Below, piece after piece: positions 1 to 11,730 of a DNA stretch of 64,000 nucleotides. The DNA lies in NCBI GenBank assembly GCA_032622095.1, contig CP136063.1, positions 62,571,897 to 62,635,896 of the forward strand, given 5' to 3'. This DNA is from Siphonodentalium dalli (taxonomy: Eukaryota > Mollusca > Scaphopoda > Gadilida > Siphonodentaliidae). The notes beneath the pieces were generated by a model, which saw nothing but the letters and a program-made list of their open reading frames with translations, did no database searches and was not told the origin of the DNA. The position numbers were made by a program, and so were the translations under genes. Position 1 is the first letter of the stretch. Each line of letters opens with the position of its first letter.

Positions 1-188
1 TAATACGGCATCTATGCCCCATTTCTAACAATAACGATATGACTGAATACATGTATTTGGGATAATTTATAATGTGGAAACATAAAAGAATTATTTTCAA
101 ATACTCTCCATTTTGCAATGAATTTCTGCAGTGTTAAAAAATGCGCACTGAGGCAAGAATGGAACATTCAGCAACTGAGAATGAACAC

Positions 189-475
189 CAAATCGCATTC
201 AAGTGATTACAGACTGTAAATTTAACATCAAATCACATTCCAGTGATTACAGACTGTAAATTTAACATCAAATCGCATTCAAGTGATTACAGACTGTAAA
301 TTTAACATCAAATCGCATTCAAGTGATTACAGACTGTAAATTTAACATCAAATCCCATTCAAGTGATTACAGACTGTAAATTTAACATCAAATCGCATTC
401 CAGTGATTACAGACTGTAAATTTAACATCAAATCGCATTCAAGTGATTACAGACTGTAAATTTAACATCAAATTG
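189..475. repeat. 40-bp minisatellite, about 7 copies
   Basis: A 40-bp unit containing CGCATTCAAGTGATTAC and ACTGTAAATTTAACATC repeats head to tail about seven times with only scattered single-base differences. There are no unique spacers, so it is a simple minisatellite. It lies downstream of the BEN-domain gene on the minus strand. The flanks 1-188 and 476-818 hold nothing I recognise. Confidence 0.95.
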
Positions 476-818
476 ATGCAATTTATGAAATATAGAGTAT
501 TCAAAAAGACATTGCTTTTTCGCATTTTGCAAATTATATGTTATGCTAGAGTCTGATTAGCTAAAGCAAAAACATTTTTCGTACAAATTGGTTCAGATCC
601 CGATAACACCTTTAAAATTTAAATGCATTGATCTATTTTGATCCTGGAGTGTGACAAAAGCAATACATTACTGAAATGAAATTAACATGTGAGACTGACA
701 AGGTAACTACAATCTGATAAAATAATAGAAAACAGTCTTACAATAGACAGAATAACTTTCAAGTTCAAATTATAATGATATATAATTATAATATAATATA
801 TTAGATATTAAAAATTAC

Positions 819-3197
819 CTTTCACTGCCAACACTTTAGTGGCATCCAATGGCTGTCTTTCATCCTGGACACTGCCTTTTGGTTGTCGAAACCCACATCC
901 GCGAGAAACTGCTAGCTCTTTTGGAGTGAAGATCAGGTCTATGACATTATTTAATAATGCAATACCTGGTTCTTTACTTGATCTCGCAGCAGTTCTTTGA
1001 GCATCATTCAGCCTTTTACTATCTGCCAGAACATTTGCGTACTTCTCTGGCTGGTCTGGATCAATGATCAGAGGAATCATTTTAGAGGTCTGAAATAGAT
1101 AAAGCTTTATGAATAACATGATGACATTCAACCTCTCTATTTTTAGAAGACTTCACCAGTGACTCTGAGTGACTTATAAATTGCTTGACCATGCAGTTAC
1201 ATGTATATAACAAGATTATTTTAATAAGAACTGACTGAAAATAATTGAGTAAAATATCAATTAAACCGAATAAATTATTTGGCACTATTATTTGGCACTT
1301 GAGAAGGAGTGCCGAAGGAAATTGTTAATGCATGCACAGACGATGGATGCCAACCATTGTAAAGTCAGGCTAAAATACTTTTTGCAAAAATTAAATTCGA
1401 AAACAATAAAAATAAAACTAGATACGTGTACATCGTATCACATTAGGCATATTTCATACTCACTAGTTTGTCCTGATCATCTGGAGAGAACAATCTGTTG
1501 GCTGACAGTTTTCTCAGTGGTGTACATGTACTCTTTGGCGTACAATCTGTCTGAGTTATTGTACATTTAGGTGTATGAATGTCCTGATGTTTCAATCGTT
1601 GCGCTGGTGTTGAAAGCTGTGGTACCAGTATGTTAGCTGCATGAGCTGAAAAGAAATGTATACTGAATTGCATAACAATATTACAATATTATGATTGACC
1701 TCAATACAATAAATAAAATTAGCCGAAACAAGAGATGGACTGTCGTCCGGTGCGTACTGCCTAGTGTGGGCATATCTACAACTTATGATGGCTATACTCA
1801 GACAGATGGACCCAAAAATCAGCATTTTCATATATTAAACAAAGATGAATAGCTATAGAACAAAAAACCAAAACAAACATTTGAATGTGTCCTCATAGTG
1901 GTGAACATCAAGATATTGATATGAAAAATACTTTCCATGGTCACAACAAGTTTCCAGCTGAGTTAAATTTTTCGCACTGAAGTGAAACAAATGCTCTTTA
2001 TTTCTACCATATGATGTACTAGTAAGTACTAACACGGAATGCTCTTTTATGTTCCATGCCATGATCATGTTCAATGTTATATTTGTTATGACTTCAATTG
2101 CGTCTCTCATATTTTTATCAAACTATTTTAATGCAGGGAGAAATACTTAATATTATTAGGTGTATTTTGAAGTGCAAACTGCCAAGTGGCTTTAAAGGCA
2201 GTTTGTTTTCAGTAAGTAAAGCTTTATTTCCAAATGGAGAATTACCTTTAGCAGCAGACAATGATACTGGAGTATCATTCTTTGCTATCCTTAACGCCAT
2301 TTCTAAATGATGTATCAGGCCTTCTCCTGTCAGTGTGGGACCTGAATACAGATAAGATCAACAATTTATTCAATTGGAATAGAATATTATATACCGGTAT
2401 TACAAAGTTGAAATTTTGACTCTTATTCATGAGAAATTTGTATTTATATACAAGAACAACTTTCAGTTTTATTATGCAAGTATATGTACTGTGTTGTGGT
2501 TTTATCTGTTACGTACCTTACTTAGATTGAGTATCAACAGAGTCTGATAGCAACCTCAGATATTTACATATATATATTAGTAAGGCCATTAGCCAAGGGG
2601 AAATTTTCCAGGCAGGGATTTTTTTCACTAGCCATTTGAAGCCAATAAAATAGTTTTGAATTACTTGTAACTCCCAAAAATTCAAGAATGAGCTTAACAT
2701 TAGTTTGGTTTATAATCATACCATCCAGACATATCAGCTGGATATTTGGAAAATTATATGCATATATTTACATGTGTATACAGTGATGACTATATTCTCA
2801 CCTCTCTGTTTTAATTGTTCTAATTGAACATTCAACAAGGCAATCTCTTCACGCTGTCTTTCTACAGTTGTAGAAGCTGACCTTGCTTCTTCAGTTGATT
2901 CTTGCAGCAGATTTTGCATTCGACCCAGTTCACTGCCCATTACATTAAGTTGAACTTCCATGGTCTGAAGGTCCCTATTTCTGTCAGCAAGAGTGTCTTC
3001 GAGCTGATTAATCACAAATTGTGGTGGCGGTTGTGCTATATATTCCACAGAGCCATTGATAATGTTATTGCTCTCTTTCAATATATCAGAGATGCTGGCT
3101 GTCACAGTTTCAGGAGGCTGATTTGCTGGCTCGACTACAGTTGTACTGTCTTCACCATCATTAATAAGGTCCTCAAATCCGATCAAACATTTTTCAT
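819..3197 (-). CDS. BEN-domain protein gene with coiled coil, four internal exons (partial)
   Basis: Four exons on the minus strand join with consistent GT..AG borders and reading phase: about 3197-2802, 2341-2246, 1645-1464 and 1089-819. The first exon is acidic, then predicted coiled coil (a run of Leu, Glu and Gln including LNVQLEQLKQR). The second and third exons are linker, the third rich in Thr, Pro and Cys. The last exon carries a BEN-like segment: TPKELAVSRGCGFRQPKG followed by LDATKVLAVK, matching the helix signature 'FT..ELA.S...G' and 'LD..K..AI' of the family. BEN domains bind DNA or mediate protein contacts in chromatin and transcription. The donor after 819 shows that the domain continues beyond what I can find, probably outside the window. 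The 5' exons are also missing. The start of the first listed exon (weak acceptor near 3198) is the least certain border. This is the only convincing multi-exon host gene here. Confidence 0.72.
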
Positions 3198-3394
3198 CTG
3201 ATCAACACCAAATTTTGTATATGAATACACCCTCAATTACCTTATTCTGCTAGATGACATGTATTATTCTAATCTAAACACATCTGTAGCAATTTAAAAA
3301 CAAACTGGTGCTTCCATGGTTAGGTGATGACTGACATCCAATGATACTGTGAATGGCTTAGATTTCTTCAAGTCTGGAAATAGTGTGTCTGACA

Positions 3395-3500
3395 TTTACA
3401 GAGTGAGGTCCCCAGATGGTGAATTTAGTGTTGCTATCCCATACAGCATGCTAGAATCACCAAATACACCCGCCAGGGACCTAATTCTGCTTAGGCCTCA
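3395..3500. repeat. Foldback repeat, family A
   Basis: Two imperfect arms (GAGGTCCCCAGATGGTGAATT and a reverse copy ending in AGGGACCTAATTCTGC) face each other. Related copies lie at about 3660-3790, 4205-4300 and 48465-48620, each with the 'GGTGAATTTGGTGATGCTAG' type core. It looks like a small MITE family with internal palindromes. The boundaries are approximate. Confidence 0.6.
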
Positions 3501-3879
3501 TCTTCTGGGAAGTATCTCAAGTATCAAATTTACAGTTTGATTTTGTCACTTTTTTCCACCTGTTCAGTCACCCTAATATGCAAAAGATAAAATGCATAAT
3601 TGAGGTGCTCAATGGATGTGTATCACCAACTTCAACTGTAGGACTTCAATCTGTTCCTAGGTTTTATTGGCCATTGAGGCCTAATCAGATTTAGGATGAA
3701 TTTGGTGATGCTAGCCTGCCTTACAGAATATTGTCATTAAATCCACATTTTGGGACCTAATTCTGCAAATGTCAGACATACTTAATTCAGGCTTGGCCAT
3801 TTCATATCATTTTTTTAATCTGGAACTAATATTAAAAAAAAATGGGGGGGGGGGTATATATTGGATTAAATTTGTCTTC

Positions 3880-4200
3880 TATCTGTCAGGCTTCCATCCG
3901 TCTGCCTGTTGAGATGTCTATCCATCCATCTACCAACAATTGATTTCTTCTCCATATTAAAGACGGAATGTGTTTATATAGTTCAGTGTGCATGTTCCCT
4001 AGGTGTCTCACAATCAGATTTGTTCAATTAAGTTCATCACATCAAATAGATGTAGGTGCGAAGCCAGGGCCATAACTCTTTCCCTCCATAGTAAGTCTTA
4101 AAACAGTTTTTTCTCAAGAACCATTAGGCCTATATAGCTTATATTTGGTATGGATGGGCCTTGGGTGACTGGAGTTCAGATTTGTTCATGGGGTCATTTT
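3880..4200 (+). repeat. Dispersed repeat, family B
   Basis: This stretch contains CCATAACTCTTTCCCTCCATAG, a strongly conserved string found again near 49440-49465. Diverged copies lie at 8690-8960 and 49235-49600. The best copy (49235-49600) starts with AGCTCACCTGAGACAAAGTC. The family resembles a repeat I associate with molluscan genomes, from memory and unverified. No coding potential is seen. Confidence 0.6.
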
Positions 4201-4309
4201 TAGGAAATGAGGTCCCCAGAGGGTGAATTCGGTGATGTTAGTCCACCTTGCAGAATATTGTCATTAAATTCACCTGCAAAGGTCAGACACTAAATACAGA
4301 CTCGACTGT

Positions 4310-4780
4310 TCCAATATTAGTTTCTTAACCAGCACTTATCCAGGTGAAATCATACCCTGATTTTTCCAAGAAAAATTGGGGGTTATATAGATATTACTAG
4401 ATGAATGGATCTCATAGATGAGGATTCACATGTTCTATCTAATAGGGGCAGAGATAAGAGATATAACTCCTCTATGCTGTTTGGTACTGGTATAATAATA
4501 TTGATTTCTAGACAGCCTGGGTGGGGCAATGTTTGAGACAATGGGGAGGGAGTGTAGAGGGGTGGAGATTTGATCCCCCCTATTTTGATCAAAAGTTAAA
4601 AATTTCATGCCCGATACTAAATTAGTTGTAGAATAGATGTTCACACCAAAAATAAGTTCTCGTAGTTTGGTTTGATTTTCTAACATGTATGTTTTTAAAC
4701 CATCAGTCCATATGTTTCTACTTCAGGTTAAACTGTTGGACCGAATTGGCCACAAATTTTAACTTTATGGGGGGTGTCAG
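4310..4780. other. Unassigned stretch
   Basis: No gene is visible. A short minus-strand piece near 4600-4640 weakly resembles part of the MITE interior at 15800-15840 (shared CTACAACTAAT and a similar downstream string), suggesting an old repeat. Confidence 0.3.
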
Positions 4781-5125
4781 GTTGGTAATTATCAAACGTT
4801 TGAGAGCTTGAAATACTGGTACCAGTCGTAAAATTCAACCTAAGAGGAATGTACAAAATGATTTTTGTGAACTTAGTACTGTGGTATGGTTGTCCTCTTT
4901 AAAAGGTAAGAGGTTGGAAATTTGTCAGTGATGTGCAATTAGAAATGTCAAGGTGAAGAGCCCTGCTCATTTGAGAACATCCAGCTATGTCCATGTTTAG
5001 AACTTAAGTGATTCTGTCAAGTACTGACTCTTGTAGTCTTCAGAGTCCCTGTCTTCTCAGTCCTTACAGTCCAGTGAGCGACCCACAGTCATTGACTGTC
5101 TTGTTAAATTTAAGGCCTGAGTCTA
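4780..5125 (+). repeat. Dispersed repeat, family C, copy 1
   Basis: This is a diverged copy of 9110-9450. Both end with GAGCGACC, an optional C, then CACAGTCATTGACTGTCTTG. The copies share blocks in the same order over about 340 bp, so they are two members of one dispersed family of unknown class. Confidence 0.6.
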
Positions 5126-5199
5126 GAGTGAATCCCAGGAAAGTGGCTTTGTTAGATTGCGTGATGGGTGTGTCAAAGAGAGAGAGTTTGTGCATGATG

Positions 5200-5790
5200 A
5201 CATAATATACACACTCGCCTGGTTCGCAGTGATAGCGAGACATAATATACACACATCGCCTGGGTCGCAGTGATAACAAGATATAATATGCACACTCGCC
5301 TGGTTCGCAGTGATAGCGAGACATAATATACACACATCGCCTGGTTTGCAGTGATAACGAGACATAATATACACACATCGCCTGGTTCGCAGTGATAGCG
5401 AGACATAATATACACACAGCGCCTGGTTCGCAGTGATAACGAAACATAATATACACACTCGTCTGGTTCACAGTGATAACGAGACATAATATACACATTC
5501 GCCTGGTTTGCAGTGATAGCGATACATAATATACACACATCGCCTGGTTCGCAGTGATAGCGAGACATAATATACACACATCGCCTGGTTCGCAGTGATA
5601 ACGAGACATAATATACACACTCATCTGGTTCACAGTGATAACGAGACATAATATACACACATTGCCTGGTTCGCAGTGATAACAAGACATAATATACACA
5701 CATCGCGTGGTTCGCAGTGATAACGAGACATAATATACACACTCGCTTGGTTCGCAGTGAGAGCGAGACATAATATACACACTCGCCTAG
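5200..5790. repeat. 40/41-bp minisatellite, 15 copies
   Basis: Units of 40 or 41 bp read CATAATATACACAC, then (A)TCGCCTGGTTCGCAG, then TGATAGCGAGA. The sequence variants GATAGCGAGA and GATAACGAGA alternate irregularly, as do CACTCG and CACATCG. The array is open in several minus-strand frames and gives repeating Cys/Tyr-rich peptides, which I regard as artefacts of a stop-free repeat unit. It abuts the stop codon of the exon at 5787-6131. Confidence 0.95.
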
Positions 5791-6131
5791 CATTTTGAAC
5801 GAATCCTTTTGGGGTCATTTGGCATTTTGTTCGCCATTTGTGCTGGTCTGCTTTGTATGTGGCTGATTGACAGATGTGATAGCGCGGACTTTGTAATGTC
5901 TTTTAATTCTTCACACAGTTCCGAAATATATTGATCGAGTACTTTGGTAATCACAGATGATATTTTGTTTTGTCCTGTGGAGATTAGTTCGTCTATCTCC
6001 CTTTCAATGCGTAGTTTGGTCTGAACGTCGCCGATGTGAAGTCTCTTCCCACACACCTTGATGAGCGGCTGGCATTTTGTTGGTTTGTGTGTGTGCTTTG
6101 AGTGTCGATAGAGGCTGGAGTTTCTTCGCCA
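5787..6131 (-). CDS. Terminal exon of a C2H2-finger-like gene (partial)
   Basis: A polypyrimidine-rich acceptor (CTTTCAG) at 6132 opens a frame of 114 codons ending in TAG at 5787-5789. Right after the acceptor comes WRRNSSLYRHSKHTH, which fits the helix half of a C2H2 zinc finger (F.R..SL.RH.K.H with W for F). The following part is Lys/Arg-rich and then amphipathic (RIEREIDELISTGQNK), possibly helical. The Cys-Cys half of the finger would lie on an upstream exon that I could not find between 6140 and 6640. It may be a host gene end or a relic. The adjacent minisatellite begins at its stop codon. Confidence 0.4.
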   Translation of the reverse strand, partial: WRRNSSLYRHSKHTHKPTKCQPLIKVCGKRLHIGDVQTKLRIEREIDELISTGQNKISSVITKVLDQYISELCEELKDITKSALSHLSISHIQSRPAQMANKMPNDPKRIRSKC

Positions 6132-6326
6132 CTGAAAGTTTTAAGAAAAAATGACACCACTGAGGACTGTATTATTGAATGAGACAATTTATAGCTGGAC
6201 ACCTGATACTACTGGTGGTTTGCAGACCTGTTTGTCATCTGTCAAACTGTGATTGATGACTATATTGCTGCATGGATGCCAGTTTGGTCCCAAAAGTATA
6301 TTTGTGGAAGTACATCAAAGGTAATT

Positions 6327-6615
6327 GGAAGTACAGGTAAATATTACATCACCTAAAGTACAGTACACCCTCGCTATCATTATACAGGACGTGACCTAAT
6401 TGCTTGCAGTACAGTATACCTATGCTGTGACATGGAAGTACAGGTAAATATGACACCTGTAGTACAGGACACACACGCCATAATTCTACCGGACGTGACT
6501 TCATCACCCATAGTACAGTATATACACACTATGACATCATGGAAGTACAGGTATAATTCAACGCTATCATTCTGCGGGACGTGACCCCTTTGCTAGCAGT
6601 ACAGTTTGACGCCTT
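6327..6615. repeat. 107-bp tandem repeat, about 2.7 copies
   Basis: GGAAGTACAGGTA recurs at 6327, 6434 and 6541. Each is followed by a diverged unit that includes GGACGTGACC or GGACGTGACTTC and AGTACAGTATA. The units are 70-80% alike by eye. No function is visible. Confidence 0.8.
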
Positions 6616-7667
6616 GTGTTATAATCCTACTGAAGTTTAATTGAGTACTCAAAGGCTCAAGGAAGTGTGTATTGTATATTGGAACAAGGCATCGGCAAGC
6701 AGCCGACAGTTCTTTGATGCAAATATAAGCACAGTATGGTGCAACATATGTTTAAAACGATTAGCCATATTCTCGAAGATTCGAAAACATATGTTAAAAT
6801 TCTCTTCGAAAGAGGCACGCACACCGGACGAAGGCATATGTTTACCCCTTATGAATCATCAGGCATACATGTTGACTTCCGACTAAGATTGCACCATTTC
6901 AGGATTTGCATGGTTTTAACAGACAGGTATTACATTTGTTAGAGGCAGGGTTTTGGAGTTTGTATATCTGTATCAGCCAACCAGAAAACAAAAGTGGTCA
7001 ATAACAGATCAAGAAATCTTTCCCTTATTAAAAGGCTGTTTTGAATGTGAACGTGGCATAATATACAGGAACGTCTAGACGACGGGTACAGGTTTATATG
7101 ATTTATATAAAAAGTACATGCTTATACATGAATATATTCGTGTTTTGTGTGTGTCAAGGTATAACAAATAATATCCAATTAAATACTTTATCCAATTAAC
7201 CCCCCATACAGCTGGTATATTTTCAAAATAAATTATATAATGTATTGAAGAGTTTAATAGGGTATAAGTGTAGAGTCACATTTACAGAGAGAAGTCACTG
7301 GTTCGATAGATAATTTTACTCTGATCTAAGCCATGGAGGTACAGTATATATCACAAACACCCACACACCAATTCCACAGAGTTCGCAATTCCCACGACTC
7401 TTATCTTATAAAGTAGGTTATGCATTAACATAGTTACACAGTTCTCTACATTCACAACACTCAGGGCCGCCACATGGTTAAACCTTGCATAATTAAAATT
7501 CAATTGTCCAATATAAGAGTAGATTTATGTCTTGATTAAATCCAAAAGAATGTTTGTCACTAATAACTAATAGGCGTAACTACATTGACTAAATCAAATG
7601 GAAGGTGTCACTAATAACTAATCACTCTTAGAAACACGCACACGCAGACACTATTCACTGTCAGAGT
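6616..7667. other. Unassigned stretch, possible retroelement 3' flank
   Basis: No convincing gene. The segment lies downstream of the BEL/Pao fragment on the minus strand, so part of it could be an LTR or 3' untranslated relic. I found no matching second LTR in the window. Confidence 0.3.
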
Positions 7668-8611
7668 CTAGAAGACACTGTATTCGTGCCCGTGCACTGC
7701 GCGTCGTGGCCGATTTGGGATTAACAAATCGCTTTGTTCAATAGTTTCAGCTAAATCCGAACCAGACGGTTCAATAGTTTCAGCTAAATCCGAACCAGAC
7801 GGTTCAACAGTTTCAGCTAAATCCAAACCAGACGTTTCCAATGGAAATAACCGTGCGATTGGTCGGTTAGTATCGCCACGGATCTCACTAGTCCATTGTC
7901 ACCATGGTGTAATGTGGTGACTAGTCCTAATTTCCATTTCACTCGAGCTGCGTCCTCGTGTATATGAACCACATTGCCGACTTTGACTGTATTGTTCATT
8001 TGTTCACCGATTCCAGAATTCTTTGATACAACTCACTATTTTTTCTGATTGGGTGGTGATATTCCGAGCATTAGGTGTGTAGTTGTCTTCTCCCAAATCC
8101 ACATCAGCATGGTGGTGTGGATAAATATATAAATTCCTCCCATACAGTAATTTCGAGGGAGTGATCGGCTCTTAAGTCCCCACTATCGGAGGTGGTATAA
8201 GTGAGGGGGCGATTGTTCACACAAGCCTCTATTTCAGATACGATGGTGGTCAATTCCGCCAAGTTCACACAGGACTGCCCAAGAGCCTTCTTCAGATGAG
8301 ATTTCATTAGACCGATCAAACGTTCCCAAAAGCCACCGAATCATGGCACTCTTTTTGGGATGAACATCCATTGAACACCATTGGATGAAATTGAATGCAC
8401 AAGCTCTGGATCCGACAGAAGTTTCTCGACTTCCTGGAAACTGACTGAAAGATCTTAGCGTTGTCCGACATTATCCTGACAGATAGCCCACGACAACTAA
8501 CAAAGCATCGCGAAAACACTGCATGAAGGTAAACACACTCATATCAGTCATGACTTCGAGGTGTACAGCTCTAGAGACCGCACATGTAAATAAACAAACG
8601 TAGGCCTTTAG
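7668..8611 (-). pseudogene. BEL/Pao-type retroelement, 3' pol fragment (integrase plus C-terminal domain), broken
   Basis: Reading down the minus strand from about 8611, the frames give integrase-core motifs (KAYVCLFTCAVSRAVHLEV, then SDNAKIF). These are followed by KALGQSCVNLAEL and EIEACVNNRPLTY, which is typical of the BEL/Pao integrase. Next comes the small domain that ends Pao polyproteins (VKVGNVVHIHEDAARVKWKLG, then RPIARLFPLE). At least two frame changes separate these blocks: one between SDNAKIF and the KALGQ block, one just before RPIARL. The element is therefore dead. The end of the frame holds three 33-bp repeats (7736-7835) encoding an 11-residue unit, then a TAG stop at 7668. 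Gag, protease and reverse transcriptase are absent. Confidence 0.8.
7736..7835. repeat. 33-bp tandem repeat, 3 copies, in a retroelement frame
   Basis: The unit AGTTTCAGCTAAATCC plus GAACCAGACGGTTCAAT repeats three times. On the minus strand it is a multiple of three long and stays in the pol frame of the BEL/Pao relic, encoding SGSDLAETIEP-like units. Confidence 0.9.
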
Positions 8612-8689
8612 TCCATTATTAGTGATGATTAGTTGGCTTATTTAGCATGGAGCCAAGCGAAGGACAGTTTCCCTCTTAATATGCTTCCT

Positions 8690-8960
8690 TCACAAGGACC
8701 ATCAGGTCAATTTGACTGATATTTATGATATGTATGAAGGGTTCTTTGGTGTCTGGGATTCAAATTTATTCAGATGGAGTCACCAGGTTAAATAGGGTGG
8801 GACCAGGGACTATATGTCTCTATAGTAATTCTTAAAATGTCTTCTCAAGAGAGTTTGGACTATTTAGCTTACATATAGTATGGAGGAATCAGGAGGATCC
8901 TTTAGTGACTGAGATTCAGATTTGTTAAAATGAGGTCAACCTGTCAAGAAATGGCAGGCT
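8690..8960 (+). repeat. Dispersed repeat, family B, diverged copy
   Basis: This has the same block order as 3880-4200 and 49235-49600: an 'ACCATCAGGTCAA' block, a 'GTATGAAGGGTTC' block, then 'GAGATTCAGATTTGTT'. It is strongly diverged and has no open frame of interest. Confidence 0.5.
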
Positions 8961-9109
8961 ATGGGGAGTTAACACTTTTGTGTCTAATAAAATCATCGAA
9001 ATACCAAATTCATTAAAACATCTACCTTGGAACCACCTGACTGATTGGTCTGACATACATGTATTGTGTTTTGGGTCCATGGATAATTGGGCTTCAAACA
9101 TGTTTAAAT

Positions 9110-9450
9110 GGTTTTAGAAAAAGGCGCTTGTGAGATTGGAAATTTCCAACAATTGAGAAAGTTTGAGGTGTCGGTTGTGAAATTCCAACCTAAGACTTGG
9201 GAGTCTGGATCCCGGTCGGGAGGGGACTTGTTGAGCTGGAGGAGGGGGGTGATCAGTAGTGTACAGTTGGCAATTTCAAGGTGGATTTTTACCAAGCTAC
9301 ATACTTGAAGTCTCTCTAGCCACATATCCTGTTTAAATCTACTTCTTTTAAAGTGATTATGAAAAGTGCTGACTGTTTTGGTCTCCAGAGTCCCAGTCTT
9401 ATCAGTCTTTGCAGTCTGGTGAGCGACCCCACAGTCATTGACTGTCTTGT
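9110..9450 (+). repeat. Dispersed repeat, family C, copy 2
   Basis: Partner of 4780-5125. The shared end contains CACAGTCATTGACTGTCTTG. The stretch that follows (9450-9830) has repeated TTCGGCC and TTTGCCACATTTTCCCAAA strings but no recognisable gene. Confidence 0.55.
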
Positions 9451-9829
9451 TCGGAATCGACCCAAATTTGTTTCGGCCCAAAATTTTTGGCCGAGGTGGC
9501 CATTTATGACCCCGCACTTGTTTCGGCCAATTTCCGTTCATTTTCGGACTTTGCCTAATTTCGTGCATTTTGGAACTTTTTTTCGAAATTGTTTTTCACA
9601 GGAAGTTTTGTCTCGCCCTACTTAAGACGTTGCCATGGTCATTTGCCACATTTTCCCAAATTTTCCTGACCGAGCAGAGCGGAAATTTCTATTTGACCCA
9701 CTTTTTGGGACTCGACCCAAAAAGTTCGGCCCATGCTAGGTGGCCATTTTTTAATATGTGACAGTTTGCCACATTTTCCCAAATTTTTTGAATAAGGAAT
9801 AAGTAACTAAATTCACGCTGCTACGTTTT

Positions 9830-10550
9830 AGACCAGAAAATTTCGAAATATAATCAATATTAAATAATCGATAGAAACATTTACTGACAGGAGTATTCGA
9901 TTCATATCTAACATTTTACACCCCGGTAACTATCTAGCACATGTTTACAAATAGTAAATCCACCTTTAAATCGTCTAAGAATACCACTTTGCTTCATGAG
10001 ATATTGGTTCAGTTCTCATCATCCGACAGTGATTGCTATCTTCAGTTAAAGATACGGACGGAGTTGCATGGGGGTGGGTATGCTGTTAAAATATTCAGCT
10101 CCGTCAAAAACCGCCATAAACAGAAAGAATAGTAAAGTTTAGACAGACATTGTTCTTATACCAATCAGAAATATGGCATAAACAGTATGTTATTGTCAAA
10201 TGTTTTTCCTTTGTTATGTAAACAAAAGCAAAAAACGTTACAGAACCTGTCTATTGTTTAGAGTCGGATATGGTAAACATAAAGAGCGTTATTTGTTAGT
10301 TTTCTTGATATGGAAATAATAAAGAGCGGTTATATCATTTGTGTGTGATTAACCTATAGAATTGCGCTGTGTTATGTAAACAGAAGCAAAACGTCTGTGA
10401 CACGAGAATGTTCTTGTTTACTTACACCATCGTACGTCTTGATGACAATATACTATTTACGCGCTGATTATGTTTGGCGATTTGTTGATGGCGATTTGAA
10501 CAAATATGAATATTTCTGCAACGAACACCGCCCGTGCCTTTAAGCGAATG
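9830..10550 (+). repeat. Dispersed repeat, family D, copy 1
   Basis: About 10040-10450 matches 37590-38010 (GTCAAAAACCGCCA, CAGTATGTTATTGTCA, GGTAAACATAAAGAGCG in the same order). The first part, 9830-9950, resembles 53180-53290 (CAATATTAA, TCGATAGAAACATTT). It probably represents one or two old mobile-element relics. Sequence 10550-10951 is unassigned. Confidence 0.5.
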
Positions 10551-10951
10551 CTATTTACCGGTCATGTCACTTTTCATTTATGCAACAATTCGGAAATTCG
10601 TTCGATACTGCATATACCCCTGAATGTGTTAATTTTTCGCGCATATATGCATGACTGGATGCCAAGTTTGCTGTATGTCACAATACATACCAATCATAAT
10701 GGAAGATAAAATGTGTCTACACCAGTAACACCACATTCATCTATATTCCTTATTATTGTTCGCTGATTCATCAAATACGCCACATAATACAGTGGGTTGG
10801 TCACGTGGTTACATATATAAGCCTTGCAAGTTGCACATTAAAATTTAGCTGTGGGGGTGGGGTTAGCCCACTTGCCAAGAAAAACAGGCTCGCTGTGAAT
10901 TTGTTGACTTGTTCACGTGGTGAGGTGCACAAGCGATCACGGACGTCAACG

Positions 10952-11029
10952 CAGCGACTTATTCGAAGCGTGAGTGAGAATGATCTTGTGAAGCCAATCA
11001 GATGACCGCTTAGCCGCGAACGATCATAT
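10952..11029. repeat. 78-bp direct repeat, left copy (candidate LINE target duplication)
   Basis: Identical to 16152-16229 except for one base (A at 11019, C at 16219). The two copies lie exactly 5200 bp apart and bracket the LINE and its nested MITE. The 3' tail of the minus-strand LINE, a short TA-rich run, starts immediately after this copy. Confidence 0.9.
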
Positions 11030-11730
11030 ATATATATATCTTTATTATCCTCCATATATGGAGATTCATATATAAATTTTATATTATGAGAACAAACACA
11101 ATTTGGTACATAACAGTGTATCAGAAATTTAAGATTACAAACATATATACAATACATGTCTTAATATGTATGATGAATCATCTACACATGCACATATACA
11201 CACAATCATGCATCACATAAAGTAGACATTCCACTCTACAGCCATATCGTACTTACAGACAGAGAAATAGCATACTCCGAGACGACCAAACCGGAGTTGG
11301 ACCCAAATCAGGGATCTCTCTCTCTGGAAGACCCACAAACGCCAATGCCTTTGTGCAGTCTTGCCGACTCGGAGCCGACCATTTCCCAAGCATCACTCAT
11401 GTACATGTATATATACAGCCGTATCGTACTTACATACGACAGTCAGACATGCAGGCATATACGAGACAAACAAACAAACGGCAGACATACATACAGACAA
11501 ATGTACTTACTGGTAAAACAATACACATATACATGTGATATGAACAATTACGAACACGCTTATAACTGCATGTTATGATCGAGTGTATATGAAGGTTTGT
11601 GAGATCTAGTCAGGACTTGGCGTCAGTTGATCAACATATACTCTCCAGAGGAATGCAGCTTTGTTCACAAAAAAGTCTGTTAGTTCATTTTCTTCTTCGG
11701 GAGCACAGTATATGTTTTCATGTAGACATG

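Noticed and set aside
189-475. CRISPR-like regular repeat
   Set aside because: Repeat units are contiguous without unique spacers, and the sequence context is eukaryotic.
5064-5793. Long minus-strand frames with repeated Cys/Tyr peptides
   Set aside because: They exist in three frames at once because the 40/41-bp unit lacks stops. No start, domain or codon signal supports a protein.
11030-11160. TA-rich stretch as a promoter region
   Set aside because: It is better explained as the LINE 3' tail and untranslated region on the minus strand.
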